This document shows, one piece after another, positions 1-9,657 of a DNA stretch of 64,000 bases (its first letter is position 1; each line of letters begins with the position of its first letter). The notes below the pieces were generated by a model, which was not told the origin of the DNA, ran no database searches, and worked only from the letters and a program-made list of their open reading frames with translations. Made by a program: the position numbers and the translations under genes. Source of the stretch: Hwangdonia lutea (GTDB lineage: Bacteria > Bacteroidota > Bacteroidia > Flavobacteriales > Flavobacteriaceae). The DNA lies in the NCBI RefSeq assembly GCF_032814565.1, contig NZ_CP136521.1, forward strand, positions 2,700,501 through 2,764,500. The letters are read 5' to 3'.

Positions 1-1
1 T

Positions 2-1966
2 ACCTTTTTCTTGGATGTTATGGGAAGAATAAGAAAAAACTATCCCAAGACCACCATTAAATATGCGCTCGGTTTTTCATCGTTTTTTTCAATTTTAGCC
101 TGTGCTTTGGGCTACTTTTTATCTTTAGAAGGTGGTTATTCAGAAGCGGTTTTGGATATTCATTTTTGGACAGGAATAGCATCCGCTATATTAATTACCA
201 TGTTGTTTTTATTAGCTGATAAAAAAGGAAAACTCATCAAACAATTATTCTTTCCTTTTTTTGTAATTACCTTGGTTTTAATAAGCGTTGCTGGGCATTT
301 TGGTAGTGTTTTAACGCATGGCGATAATTTTATTACAGAACATATAAAACCATTGCCAAAAGCCAAAACCATCACGCATATTGATAGTTTGAATATGTAT
401 GAAGATGTGGTTTTAAAAATTTTTGATGATAAATGTATCCAATGTCACAATACCTCAAAAAGAAAGGGTGAATTAGCATTGCATACCAAAGAAAGTATAT
501 TAAAAGGTGGCGAATCTGGCGATGTGATCATGCTTGGAAATGCCAATAAAAGTATGTTGTATAAACATATTTTGTTGCCCATTACTGATGACAAACACAT
601 GCCGCCCGAAGGAAAGCCACAACTTACAAAAGACGAAATTTGGCTGATAGAATATTGGTTAAATAAGAGCAAAAAATTTAACACCAAAGTAGTCGCGATG
701 CCAAAAAGCGATACTTTAAATAAGCTGTTAAATACTTATTTGGTTTTCAATAAAAAGAAAATTAAAGAGGCTTCTTTAAGCGATATTCAAACGGTAGAAT
801 CTGCTGGTTTTTTAGTGAGGAAATTAGTGCCCAATCAACCCGAATTATGGGTAAAATTCAACACAGACAGCATTACAAAAAAAGCGGTTAAAGCATTATC
901 GAAATTAAAAGAGCAAATTGTAGAATTGGATTTAAGCAACTCCGCTTTATCGGATGCGATGGCTTCAGAAATTAAAAAGCTGAAAAACTTAGAAAAGTTA
1001 GATTTAAGTAATTCTCAAATTACCAATAAAACTTTATCGTATTTAAAGGATTTAAAAACGCTTAAAACATTAAATTTAGTAAACACAGCGGTGAATGAAA
1101 AGGATTTGGAACATCTATTGTCATCAAATAAAATAGACAATATTTATGTGTGGAAAACGAGCATAACAAAAACCGAAGCAGAGCAAATTCAAAATAAATT
1201 CAAGATCAATTTAAATAATGGCATTGCCCAAGGTTTTGTTGAAATTACGCATCTTAAAGCACCAACCTTACTCACCAAAAACACCTTGTTTACCGATACG
1301 ATTTCAATTCGGTTAGACTCAAAATTAAAAGCGACAAAAATTTTCTATATGCTTGATGGTACCGAACCCGATTCAACGGCTTTGGTATATAAAACGCCAA
1401 TTTTAATAGATACCACTACAAGCATCGCTATAAAAGCTTATAAGGAAGGATGGTTGCCCAGTAAAACCATTAAAACAGACTTTATAAAAGTAAATCATAA
1501 AGTTGTAGATTTTAACATTTTACACAACCCGGAAAAACAATATTTTGGACCAAAAAAGCTGTTTGATTTTAAATTAGGCTCTGAAAACTTTAAAGATGAA
1601 AAATGGAATGGTTACCTTGGTAACGACTTAAACGCAACCATAGATTTGGGCGATAAAAAAACGGTTAATGCCATTTCTGTTAATTGTTTGGGGCGATCTA
1701 GAGATTGGATTATGTTTCCAAAAAGCATTCAAGTTTTTGCATCTTCAAACAAAACCTCTGGGTTTAAACTAGTTGGCTCTTTGTCGATTAAAGAAGATGA
1801 AAAAAATGATTCGACAAAAATAAAACAGTTTATGGTTAAAATGCCAAAACCTACTGAGGCACAATACTTTAAAGTGGTTGCTAAAAACCCTAAAACATTG
1901 CCAAAATGGCATGAAGGTTCTGGCAATCCACCTTGGATATTTGTCGATGAAGTTATAATTTGGTAA
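2..1966 (+). CDS. membrane c-type cytochrome with LRR, chitobiase-C-like and discoidin-like domains (5' end outside window)
   Basis: The reading frame is open to the left edge, and the first residues read like the middle of a DUF2231-type membrane domain, so the true start lies upstream (first in-window candidate is a TTG at 11). Three hydrophobic segments lie in roughly the first 110 residues. A single haem motif CIQCH follows near residue 140, in a planctomycete-type cytochrome domain that also has an MPP motif. Next come short leucine-rich repeats (about 300-370), a chitobiase/hexosaminidase C-terminal-like domain (about 430-490, with DGTEPDS) and a discoidin-like C-terminus. That last domain ends PWIFVDEVIIW and closely resembles the C-terminus of the DUF4838 protein ending at 8789. 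It probably transfers electrons at the cytoplasmic membrane with a periplasmic carbohydrate-binding region; the exact role is unknown. It sits 30 nt before the GH92 genes and is probably cotranscribed with them. Confidence 0.8.
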   Translation, partial: TFFLDVMGRIRKNYPKTTIKYALGFSSFFSILACALGYFLSLEGGYSEAVLDIHFWTGIASAILITMLFLLADKKGKLIKQLFFPFFVITLVLISVAGHFGSVLTHGDNFITEHIKPLPKAKTITHIDSLNMYEDVVLKIFDDKCIQCHNTSKRKGELALHTKESILKGGESGDVIMLGNANKSMLYKHILLPITDDKHMPPEGKPQLTKDEIWLIEYWLNKSKKFNTKVVAMPKSDTLNKLLNTYLVFNKKKIKEASLSDIQTVESAGFLVRKLVPNQPELWVKFNTDSITKKAVKALSKLKEQIVELDLSNSALSDAMASEIKKLKNLEKLDLSNSQITNKTLSYLKDLKTLKTLNLVNTAVNEKDLEHLLSSNKIDNIYVWKTSITKTEAEQIQNKFKINLNNGIAQGFVEITHLKAPTLLTKNTLFTDTISIRLDSKLKATKIFYMLDGTEPDSTALVYKTPILIDTTTSIAIKAYKEGWLPSKTIKTDFIKVNHKVVDFNILHNPEKQYFGPKKLFDFKLGSENFKDEKWNGYLGNDLNATIDLGDKKTVNAISVNCLGRSRDWIMFPKSIQVFASSNKTSGFKLVGSLSIKEDEKNDSTKIKQFMVKMPKPTEAQYFKVVAKNPKTLPKWHEGSGNPPWIFVDEVIIW

Positions 1967-1996
1967 CCGTAAAACAGACTAATAATTGAATGTAAA

Positions 1997-4324
1997 ATGA
2001 TAAGATTTAATTCGAAAAGTATTTTGATTTTAGGTGTGATTTTTTTTATGGCATGCGATAAGAAAATCGATACCAAAACCCTTAATAAAAAAACGGCAGC
2101 TCTCATCGATCATGTAAACCCGCTGATGGGAACAGATTCTGAGTTTAGCTTATCCAACGGAAACACCTATCCAGCCATTGCAACACCTTGGGGTATGAAT
2201 TTTTGGACACCACAAACCGCAAAAATGGGCGACGGATGGGCTTATAAATACGACGATTATACCATTCGAGGCATCAAACAAACCCATCAACCTAGTCCGT
2301 GGATTAACGATTACGCCGCCTTTTCTTTAATGGCGGTAACGGGCGATTTAAAGTATAAAGAAGACGAACGAGCCTCGTACTTTTCACATAAAGCCGAAAC
2401 GGTAAAACCCAACTATTATAGTGTATATCTTGCCGATTATGATGTAACAGCAGAGGTTTCTCCAACCGAACGCGCAGCGCATTTTAGGTTTACATTCCCA
2501 GAATCTGATTCATCCTTTATTTTATTGGATGCTTTTTTTAAAGGTTCCATGGTAAAGATTATTCCTGAGGAACGGAAAATTATTGGCTATTGCCGTAACA
2601 ACAGTGGCGGTGTGCCAGATAACTTCCACAATTATTTTGTTGCTGAATTCGATAAGGATTTTGAGCTAAACCATACTTGGGGAGACGATTGGAAACTCGT
2701 TGAAAACTCAACAAATAACGCGGGCGAGCACGTTGGTGCCATCATAGGTTTTAAAACAAAAAAAGGGGAGCGGGTTCATGTAAAAGTAGCCTCATCATTT
2801 ATTAGCCAGGAACAAGCGGCACTAAATTTAAAAACCGAAATTGGTTCCGATTCCTTTGAAGATACTAAGGAAAAAGCACGAGACGCGTGGGAAAAAGAAT
2901 TACAAAGAATCGTCATTGAAGACGATAATATCGATAATATCAGAACTTTTTATTCCTGTTTATACCGGGTTTTGTTATTTCCACGTAAGTTTTACGAATA
3001 CGATGCTGACGGTAATATAATGCATTATAGCCCATACAATGGTGAGGTTTTACCGGGTTATATGTTTACCGATAATGGTTTTTGGGATACTTTTAGAGCC
3101 GTATTCCCGTTTTTTAATATGATGTATCCCGAGCTGAACACCCAAATTATGGAAGGATTGGCAAATACTTATAAAGAGTCGGGTTGGTTGCCAGAATGGG
3201 CAAGCCCTGGGCATCGCGATTGTATGATTGGCTCAAATTCTGCTACTATTGTCGCCGATGCTTTTTTAAAAGGAAATATGAACAAAAAAGACGTCGATGT
3301 GTTATTTGAGGCTGTTTTAAAAAATGCAACGGTGGGCGATGGTCGTCCTGAAAATTCCGTTGGTCGTGCCGGTTTAAGCTATTATAACGACTTGGGTTAT
3401 GTGCCCTACGATGTGGGAATTAATGAAAATGCCGCAAGAACATTAGAATATGCATTCGCCGATTTTACCATAGCAAAAATGGCTGAAAAATTAGGAAAAC
3501 AAAACGTTGCTAAGGATTTTTACAGCAAATCCAATAACTATAAAAATTTGTTCGACCCGTCAACAAATTGGATGCGTGGAAAAAATGAAGATGGCACGTT
3601 TCAAACACCATTTAACCCACTAAAATGGGGCGATGCCTTTACCGAAGGAAACAGTTTGCATTATACCTGGTCGGTTTTTCACGATACGCAAGGCTTGATA
3701 GATTTAATGGGCGGCAAAGCAAATTTTGAAGCTAAATTAGACGAGGTTTTCGATATGCCACCAGATTTCGATGCCTCGTATTACGGGTTTACCATTCATG
3801 AAATACGCGAAATGCAAATCGCTAATATGGGTAATTATGCGCACGGAAACCAACCCATTCAGCACATGATTTACCTTTATAATTATGCTAATGCATCGTA
3901 TAAGGCGCAAGAAAAAGTGCGCGATGTGCTAACTAAATTATACAGCGCCACACCCGATGGCTATTGTGGTGATGAGGATAACGGACAAACATCGGCGTGG
4001 TATGTGTATAGCGCTTTAGGATTTTATCCAGTAACGCCTGGAGTTGATGAATATGTGATTGGTAGTCCGTTGTTCAAAAAGGCAACGCTTCAATTGGAAA
4101 ACGGAAATACCTTTAAAATTTCAGCTTCAAATAATTCAAAAGACAATGTTTACATAGAAGGTGTTTTATTGAACGGAAAACCGTGGAACAACAGTTTTAT
4201 CAATTTTGGAGATATTCAAAACGGCGGTCATTTGGAATTTGATATGAGCGCCACACCAAATAAAGCATGGGCGAATAAACCGGAAAACACGCCGTATTCA
4301 ATGAGTAAAACAATAAAAGAATAA
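1997..4324 (+). CDS. GH92 exo-alpha-mannosidase, lipoprotein
   Basis: GH92 enzymes are calcium-dependent inverting exo-alpha-mannosidases that trim mannose from N-glycans and yeast mannans. The 775-residue length suits the family. The N-terminus is a lipoprotein signal with the lipidated cysteine at residue 20 (FFMAC), so the enzyme is probably anchored in the outer membrane or periplasm. The probable general acid is Glu550 in TEGNS, and the probable base pair is Asp659/Asp661 in CGDEDNGQ, the same Asp-Glu-Asp arrangement I recall for the characterised alpha-1,2-mannosidase BT3990. It lies 10 nt upstream of a second GH92 and in the same run as a PNGase F-like gene, which supports an N-glycan substrate. 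Linkage specificity is inferred only. Confidence 0.95.
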   Translation: MIRFNSKSILILGVIFFMACDKKIDTKTLNKKTAALIDHVNPLMGTDSEFSLSNGNTYPAIATPWGMNFWTPQTAKMGDGWAYKYDDYTIRGIKQTHQPSPWINDYAAFSLMAVTGDLKYKEDERASYFSHKAETVKPNYYSVYLADYDVTAEVSPTERAAHFRFTFPESDSSFILLDAFFKGSMVKIIPEERKIIGYCRNNSGGVPDNFHNYFVAEFDKDFELNHTWGDDWKLVENSTNNAGEHVGAIIGFKTKKGERVHVKVASSFISQEQAALNLKTEIGSDSFEDTKEKARDAWEKELQRIVIEDDNIDNIRTFYSCLYRVLLFPRKFYEYDADGNIMHYSPYNGEVLPGYMFTDNGFWDTFRAVFPFFNMMYPELNTQIMEGLANTYKESGWLPEWASPGHRDCMIGSNSATIVADAFLKGNMNKKDVDVLFEAVLKNATVGDGRPENSVGRAGLSYYNDLGYVPYDVGINENAARTLEYAFADFTIAKMAEKLGKQNVAKDFYSKSNNYKNLFDPSTNWMRGKNEDGTFQTPFNPLKWGDAFTEGNSLHYTWSVFHDTQGLIDLMGGKANFEAKLDEVFDMPPDFDASYYGFTIHEIREMQIANMGNYAHGNQPIQHMIYLYNYANASYKAQEKVRDVLTKLYSATPDGYCGDEDNGQTSAWYVYSALGFYPVTPGVDEYVIGSPLFKKATLQLENGNTFKISASNNSKDNVYIEGVLLNGKPWNNSFINFGDIQNGGHLEFDMSATPNKAWANKPENTPYSMSKTIKE

Positions 4325-4334
4325 AAACATTATT

Positions 4335-6563
4335 ATGAATAAATATACTTGGATATGGGTTTGTACTCTCGGATTTTTGTCGTACATCCATGCACAAAAA
4401 CCTGTCGATTACGTAAATCCGTTTATAGGTACTTCAAACTTTGGAGCCACAAATCCGGGTGCCATTGCACCAAGGGGAATGGCAAGTGTATCGCCCTTTA
4501 ACGTGGCTGGACCGCAAAATTTACCACTTGAAAAAGATAGCGGTTGGTTATCCAATCCGTATGTAAACGAAAACACCTTTTTAACAGGCTTTTCCCATGT
4601 GAACTTAAGCGGTGTGGGCTGCCCCGATTTGGGCGTTATTTTAACGATGCCAACCACGGGCGAACTTAAAACCAATCATTTGGAGTATGGGAGCACTTAC
4701 GATTATGAGCTTGCAAAACCCGGATACTACAGCGTAATGCTATCAAAATACAACGTAAAAACAGAAGTTACGGCTACAACACGTGTAGGTGTGAGTAAGT
4801 ACTCCTTCCCTAAAGGACAATCAAATATTTTAATCAATTTAGGATTAGGGTTGACCAATGAAGAAGGTGCCACAGTTAAAATCGTATCGCCCACCGAAAT
4901 TGAAGGCATGCGCAATGTGGGTTCCTTTTGTTATTACAAACCCGAAGAATCTTATCCGGTGTATTTTGTAGCAAAATTTAGTAAACCTGCCGATGATTTT
5001 GGAGTATGGAAAACACCGAGAACCTATGAAGGCGTGGAAGCACAGTGGATGCCTTACAACGGTAAAACACGCTTGTACAAAAATTACCGAAAAGAAGTAA
5101 TCGGCGATAGCATTGGTAGCTATTTTACCTATCATTTTGAAAAACCTACAGAAGTTGAGGTAAAGATAGGCGTGTCTTACGTAAGTATTGAAAACGCTCG
5201 TGAAAACCTTGAAAAAGAAACTCAATCGTTAACCTTTAACGAGATTTATAAAAACACCGCTTCAAAATGGAACGATTTATTGTCTAAAATAGAAGTTGAA
5301 GGCGGCACAAAAGATGATAAAACCATTTTTTATACGGCATTATACCACACTTTAATTCACCCAAATACCTTGAATGATGTGAATGGCGAATACCCAACTA
5401 TGGCAAAACGCGAAACCGCTAAAACAGATGGTACGCGCTTTACGGTATTTTCGTTTTGGGATACTTACAGAAATCTGCATCAATTGATGTCGTTGGTTTA
5501 CCCGAAACAACAATCGGATATGGTAAAAAGCATGCTCAATATTTACGATGAAAGTGGTTGGTTGCCTAAATGGGAACTCAATGCCACCGAAACCACAACC
5601 ATGGTGGGCGATCCCGCAGGCATTGTTTTGGCCGATACCTATTTACGAGGTATTCAAGATTTTGATATTGAAAAAGCGTATGAGGCCATGCGAAAAAGTG
5701 CCACCCAATTAGAAAATAACCCATTGCGACCAGGTATTAAAGATTATATTGAAAAAGGCTATTTAACCACAAAAACCACAAAAAGCGGTTCGGTTTCTAC
5801 CACCCAAGAATATAATATTAGTGATTTTGCCATAGCGCAATTGGCAAAAACATTGAGTAAAAAAGCCGATTATAAATTGTTCTCAAGGCGTTCGGTGACG
5901 TATAGAAATCTGTTTGATAAAGAATTCAATTTACTGCGCCCTAAAAACGACGATGGCTCGTGGTACGCGCCTTTCGATCCGAATAAAGGTGCTAATTTCG
6001 AAAAGAATTTAGGTTTTATTGAAGGCAATTCGTGGCAATACACCTTTATGGTGGCTCACGACACCAAGTATTTAATGAAGCTGATGGGCGGTAAAAAAAA
6101 TTACGTTGACAAACTCGATGAAGTTTTTGATAAAAACCAATTTGATATGGCCAACGAACCCGATATCGCTTACCCATATTTATACAATTACGCCCAAGGT
6201 TACGAGTGGAAAACCCAAGAGCGGGTAACGAGTTTAATTAACGAATATTTTACCAACAAACCAGCTGGTTTACCGGGGAATGATGACACAGGAACCATGA
6301 GCGCGTGGTTAATTTACAGCATGATGGGTATTTATCCCGTATCGCCCGCAGACCCAATTTATACTTTAACCACACCAAGATTCAATAAAATAACCATTCA
6401 TTTAGACAATCGATATTATAAGAATAATACATTGGTTATCGATAAAAACGGCACGGGCAAATTAGAGTCTTTTACCATTAACGGCAAAACGAATAAGTCC
6501 TTTTTTGTGAGTCATGAAGCGCTTACCAACGCACCAAAAATTCAGTTTAATCTAAAGGAATAA
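4335..6563 (+). CDS. GH92 exo-alpha-mannosidase, secreted
   Basis: A second GH92, 742 residues, with a cleavable signal peptide ending near IHAQ (about residue 20) rather than a lipobox. It opens with the family's YVNPFIGT motif. The probable general acid is Glu563 in IEGNSWQ. The metal/base region reads GNDDTGTMSAW (from about residue 648), so the first Asp of the Asp-x-Asp seen in the neighbouring GH92 is Asn here. That difference suggests a different linkage specificity, for example alpha-1,3, alpha-1,6 or a phospho-mannoside, but this is inference. The gene starts 10 nt after the first GH92 and ends 3 nt before the DUF4838 gene, which indicates one transcript. Confidence 0.95.
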   Translation: MNKYTWIWVCTLGFLSYIHAQKPVDYVNPFIGTSNFGATNPGAIAPRGMASVSPFNVAGPQNLPLEKDSGWLSNPYVNENTFLTGFSHVNLSGVGCPDLGVILTMPTTGELKTNHLEYGSTYDYELAKPGYYSVMLSKYNVKTEVTATTRVGVSKYSFPKGQSNILINLGLGLTNEEGATVKIVSPTEIEGMRNVGSFCYYKPEESYPVYFVAKFSKPADDFGVWKTPRTYEGVEAQWMPYNGKTRLYKNYRKEVIGDSIGSYFTYHFEKPTEVEVKIGVSYVSIENARENLEKETQSLTFNEIYKNTASKWNDLLSKIEVEGGTKDDKTIFYTALYHTLIHPNTLNDVNGEYPTMAKRETAKTDGTRFTVFSFWDTYRNLHQLMSLVYPKQQSDMVKSMLNIYDESGWLPKWELNATETTTMVGDPAGIVLADTYLRGIQDFDIEKAYEAMRKSATQLENNPLRPGIKDYIEKGYLTTKTTKSGSVSTTQEYNISDFAIAQLAKTLSKKADYKLFSRRSVTYRNLFDKEFNLLRPKNDDGSWYAPFDPNKGANFEKNLGFIEGNSWQYTFMVAHDTKYLMKLMGGKKNYVDKLDEVFDKNQFDMANEPDIAYPYLYNYAQGYEWKTQERVTSLINEYFTNKPAGLPGNDDTGTMSAWLIYSMMGIYPVSPADPIYTLTTPRFNKITIHLDNRYYKNNTLVIDKNGTGKLESFTINGKTNKSFFVSHEALTNAPKIQFNLKE

Positions 6564-6566
6564 CAG

Positions 6567-8789
6567 ATGTTTAAATCATTTTGCTCATATGCACTAAAAA
6601 CTTTTAATGGCTTATTAATTGTGTTTTTAATGTATTCTTGCGAAGACAAAACCATCACTTTAGTCCATGATGGCGCATCTGATTATGACATTGTTTTTTT
6701 GGGTGAAGCCACTCAGAGCGCATATCAATCTGCTGAAATCCTTCAAAATTACATTCAAAAAATTTCAGATGTAAAACTGGATATTGTTGATGAAAGCTCC
6801 CAAAATGCAAATAAGCATAAAATATACGTTGGTAATGTTGCGGATGAAAAACTAAGCAAACATCAAATACAAATAAAAACAAATCAAGATAATATATTTA
6901 TTTTTGGTGGATCCGATGAAGCCATTAGAAACGCGGTTTACGAATTTCTGGAACTGTATTTAGACTGCAAATGGTACGCGCCAAATGTTGAAGATGTTCC
7001 AAAACAATCCACAATCAATTTAAACAAAAACTTAAACTATGCGTACACCCCAAAAATAACAACACGAACGGTTCATTCTAGGTTGTTTTATGAAAATGAA
7101 CGTTTTGCGGCACAACATAAGGTAACCACCAAAGCCTTTCCGTATTACGTGCCATCAGCGCGGGTACACACGTTCAACAAATTTGTGCCTGAAGAAGAAT
7201 TTTACAAATCGAACCCCGAATATTTTGCGCTTCGCGGAAACAAACGCTTACCAACACAGTTGTGTTTAACCAATGCTACGGTTTTAGAAATGGTAAAAGA
7301 TTCGGTGAGGAGTTTGTTTAAGCAATACCCTGAAGCTTCGGTGATTTCGGTAAGTGGCAACGATAATACCCAATTTTGTGAATGCGGAAAATGCAAAACT
7401 ATAGATGAAGAAGAAGGCAGTCATGCCGGCACGATGATTCGTTTTGTAAATGAAATTGCAAAATCTTTTCCAGAAAAAACCATATCAACTTTGGCATACC
7501 AATACACCAGAAAACCGTGTAAAACCAAACCTTTAAAGAATGTGTTGATTACCTTATGTTCCATAGAATGCGACAGAAGCGCGCCCATTACTGAAAAATG
7601 TACAGATTTTGCCGATGATTTAAAAGGCTGGAGCAAACTTACCGACAACATTAGAATTTGGGATTATACCACGCAGTTTACAAATTTTTTAGCACCATTT
7701 CCTAACTTTAAAACACTGCAACCCAATATTCAATTTTTTAGAGACCATAACACCAAATGGGTTTTTGAGCAACACAGTAATAACCCGAGTGAATTGTTCG
7801 AGTTACGCTCGTATCTCATGGCAAAATTGATTTGGAACCCTGATGCCAGTGTTGATGACCTTATTACGGAATTTACCAATGGCTATTATCACGAAGCTGG
7901 TGTTTTTGTAAAATCGTATGTTGATTTAATTCATAAAGAACTTAAAAATTACCCGGATTATTTCTTGTTTTTGTACGGCGATCCGTCGCAAGCATTTAAT
8001 GCCTTTTTAAGCCCCAATTTATTAAAGCAATACGTCGCACTTTTTGATGAAGCTGAAAGTGCCGTAGCCAATAAACCTGATATTTTAAAGCGTGTAAAAG
8101 TGGCGCGGTTGAGTATAGATTATGCAGTTTTAGAGGCGTGCAGAAAAGGTATTTCTGTAGATTTTACCATAACCCAAAACACCAAAAATCTAGTCGAAAA
8201 CTTTATGAGCGTTTGTAACGAGGCCAATATCACTTTAATGAACGAGATGGGTTATACGGTTACCGATTACGGCAATGCCTACTTAAAATCGATAGAAGTG
8301 GCTTTGCAACCTAACATGGCTTCGGGTAAAAAAGTAACGTTGTTAACGCAGCCAAAAAAATATGCCAACGAAGATCCACAAGCTTTAACCGATGGCGCTT
8401 TGGGCGGAAGTAATTTCTATTCCAATTGGCTGGGATTTGAGGGCAATCATTTGGAAGCGATTATCGATTTAGATGAAAAAAAGGAAGTAAAATCCATCTC
8501 AACGGCTTTCTTGCAAGTGACCAATCACATCGTTTTCTTTCCCAAAAAAGTCACCTATTACGGTTCGGTTGATGGGAAAAACTATACTAAGTTAGGCGTG
8601 GTTTTAAATGAATTTCCGCTAAACAAAAAAAGTAAAATAAACGATATTCAGTATTTTAATTTAAGCATCAATCCGTCACAATGGCGGTATATAAAAATTA
8701 AGGCAGAAAGCTTAAAACAAGCTCCGTATTGGCACCACGGTGCTGGCTTACCGTCGTGGATTTTTGCAGATGAAGTAATTATAAACTAA
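6567..8789 (+). CDS. DUF4838-family (GH163-like) glycosidase with discoidin-like C-terminus, lipoprotein
   Basis: This 740-residue lipoprotein has its lipobox cysteine at about residue 25 (LMYSC). An N-terminal alpha/beta domain of the GH20b/GH67-N type (about 30-150) precedes a TIM-barrel-like DUF4838 region (about 150-560) with a CECGKC cluster and an EQHSNNPSE segment. The C-terminal 120 residues form a discoidin-like domain shared with the cytochrome at 2-1966. From memory, CAZy family GH163 (endo-beta-N-acetylglucosaminidases acting on complex N-glycan antennae) was built from DUF4838 proteins, so an endo-GlcNAcase role fits the PNGase and GH92 neighbours. I cannot assign catalytic residues. 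A different exo-specificity within DUF4838 remains possible. Confidence 0.75.
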   Translation: MFKSFCSYALKTFNGLLIVFLMYSCEDKTITLVHDGASDYDIVFLGEATQSAYQSAEILQNYIQKISDVKLDIVDESSQNANKHKIYVGNVADEKLSKHQIQIKTNQDNIFIFGGSDEAIRNAVYEFLELYLDCKWYAPNVEDVPKQSTINLNKNLNYAYTPKITTRTVHSRLFYENERFAAQHKVTTKAFPYYVPSARVHTFNKFVPEEEFYKSNPEYFALRGNKRLPTQLCLTNATVLEMVKDSVRSLFKQYPEASVISVSGNDNTQFCECGKCKTIDEEEGSHAGTMIRFVNEIAKSFPEKTISTLAYQYTRKPCKTKPLKNVLITLCSIECDRSAPITEKCTDFADDLKGWSKLTDNIRIWDYTTQFTNFLAPFPNFKTLQPNIQFFRDHNTKWVFEQHSNNPSELFELRSYLMAKLIWNPDASVDDLITEFTNGYYHEAGVFVKSYVDLIHKELKNYPDYFLFLYGDPSQAFNAFLSPNLLKQYVALFDEAESAVANKPDILKRVKVARLSIDYAVLEACRKGISVDFTITQNTKNLVENFMSVCNEANITLMNEMGYTVTDYGNAYLKSIEVALQPNMASGKKVTLLTQPKKYANEDPQALTDGALGGSNFYSNWLGFEGNHLEAIIDLDEKKEVKSISTAFLQVTNHIVFFPKKVTYYGSVDGKNYTKLGVVLNEFPLNKKSKINDIQYFNLSINPSQWRYIKIKAESLKQAPYWHHGAGLPSWIFADEVIIN

Positions 8790-8796
8790 CGAGAGA

Positions 8797-9651
8797 ATGA
8801 TTTTAAAAAGAATGTTTTTAATACTCGCAATTAGTGTTTCGTGTTCCGCTACAGCGCAGTCTTATAAAATAATGACCTATAATATAAAATACGACAACCC
8901 CAATGGCGGCGAAAATAAATGGGCGTTGCGAAAAGATTTTTTAAGCAATCAAATAGCATATAACAACCCCGATATTTTAGGGATACAAGAAGGCTGGCAT
9001 CACCAAGTACAGTATTTAGATAGCGTTTTTGTTGATTATAATTACATTGGCGTTGGTCGCGATGATGGTAAAACAAAAGGTGAATACAGCGCCATTTTTT
9101 ATAACAAAGAAAAATTTAGTGTTTTAAAAGAAGGCACATTTTGGTTGAGTAAAACACCCCATAAAATTTCGGTTGGTTGGGATGCCGCTATGGAACGCAT
9201 TTGCACTTACGGATGGTTTGAAGACAAAGCAACAAAACAGCAGTTTTTTGTTTTTAACACGCATTTTGACCACATTGGGAAATTGGCAAGAGTAAATAGT
9301 GCGGCATTGATTCTTGAAAAAACAGCCGCATTAAATCCTGATCATTTGCCTGTAATCGTTATGGGAGATTTCAATTTAAAACCAGAGTCAAAACCCATTG
9401 AATTGCTTTCAAAAGCTTTAAATGATTCCAAAGAAGTAAGTGTAGCAAAATCTTTTGGGCCAACGGGTACCTATAACGGGTTTAAATTTAACAAACCGAT
9501 TTTAGATAGAATCGATTATATTTTTACAAGTAAAGAACAAATAAAAGTATTAAAATATGCAGTGTTAAGTGATTCTAAAGATTGTAAATATCCTTCCGAT
9601 CATCTACCTGTTGTTATTCATTTGGAATTTATAACCCCTCAAAATAATTAA
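8797..9651 (+). CDS. secreted endonuclease/exonuclease/phosphatase (DNase I-fold) protein
   Basis: A 284-residue DNase I-fold metal-dependent phosphoesterase with a signal peptide ending near ATAQ. Family motifs visible are MTYNIKYD at the start, IQEGWH (metal-binding Glu), NTHFDH, MGDFN and a C-terminal SDHLPV (catalytic Asp-His). The family includes nucleases, sphingomyelinase-like enzymes and sugar-phosphate or phosphoinositide phosphatases, and sequence alone does not choose. It sits between the DUF4838 and PNGase F-like genes with 6-7 nt spacers, so it is expressed with them. A role in removing phosphate from glycans or glycolipids is inference; simple phosphate scavenging is the alternative. 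Confidence 0.85.
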   Translation: MILKRMFLILAISVSCSATAQSYKIMTYNIKYDNPNGGENKWALRKDFLSNQIAYNNPDILGIQEGWHHQVQYLDSVFVDYNYIGVGRDDGKTKGEYSAIFYNKEKFSVLKEGTFWLSKTPHKISVGWDAAMERICTYGWFEDKATKQQFFVFNTHFDHIGKLARVNSAALILEKTAALNPDHLPVIVMGDFNLKPESKPIELLSKALNDSKEVSVAKSFGPTGTYNGFKFNKPILDRIDYIFTSKEQIKVLKYAVLSDSKDCKYPSDHLPVVIHLEFITPQNN

Positions 9652-9657
9652 AATAAA

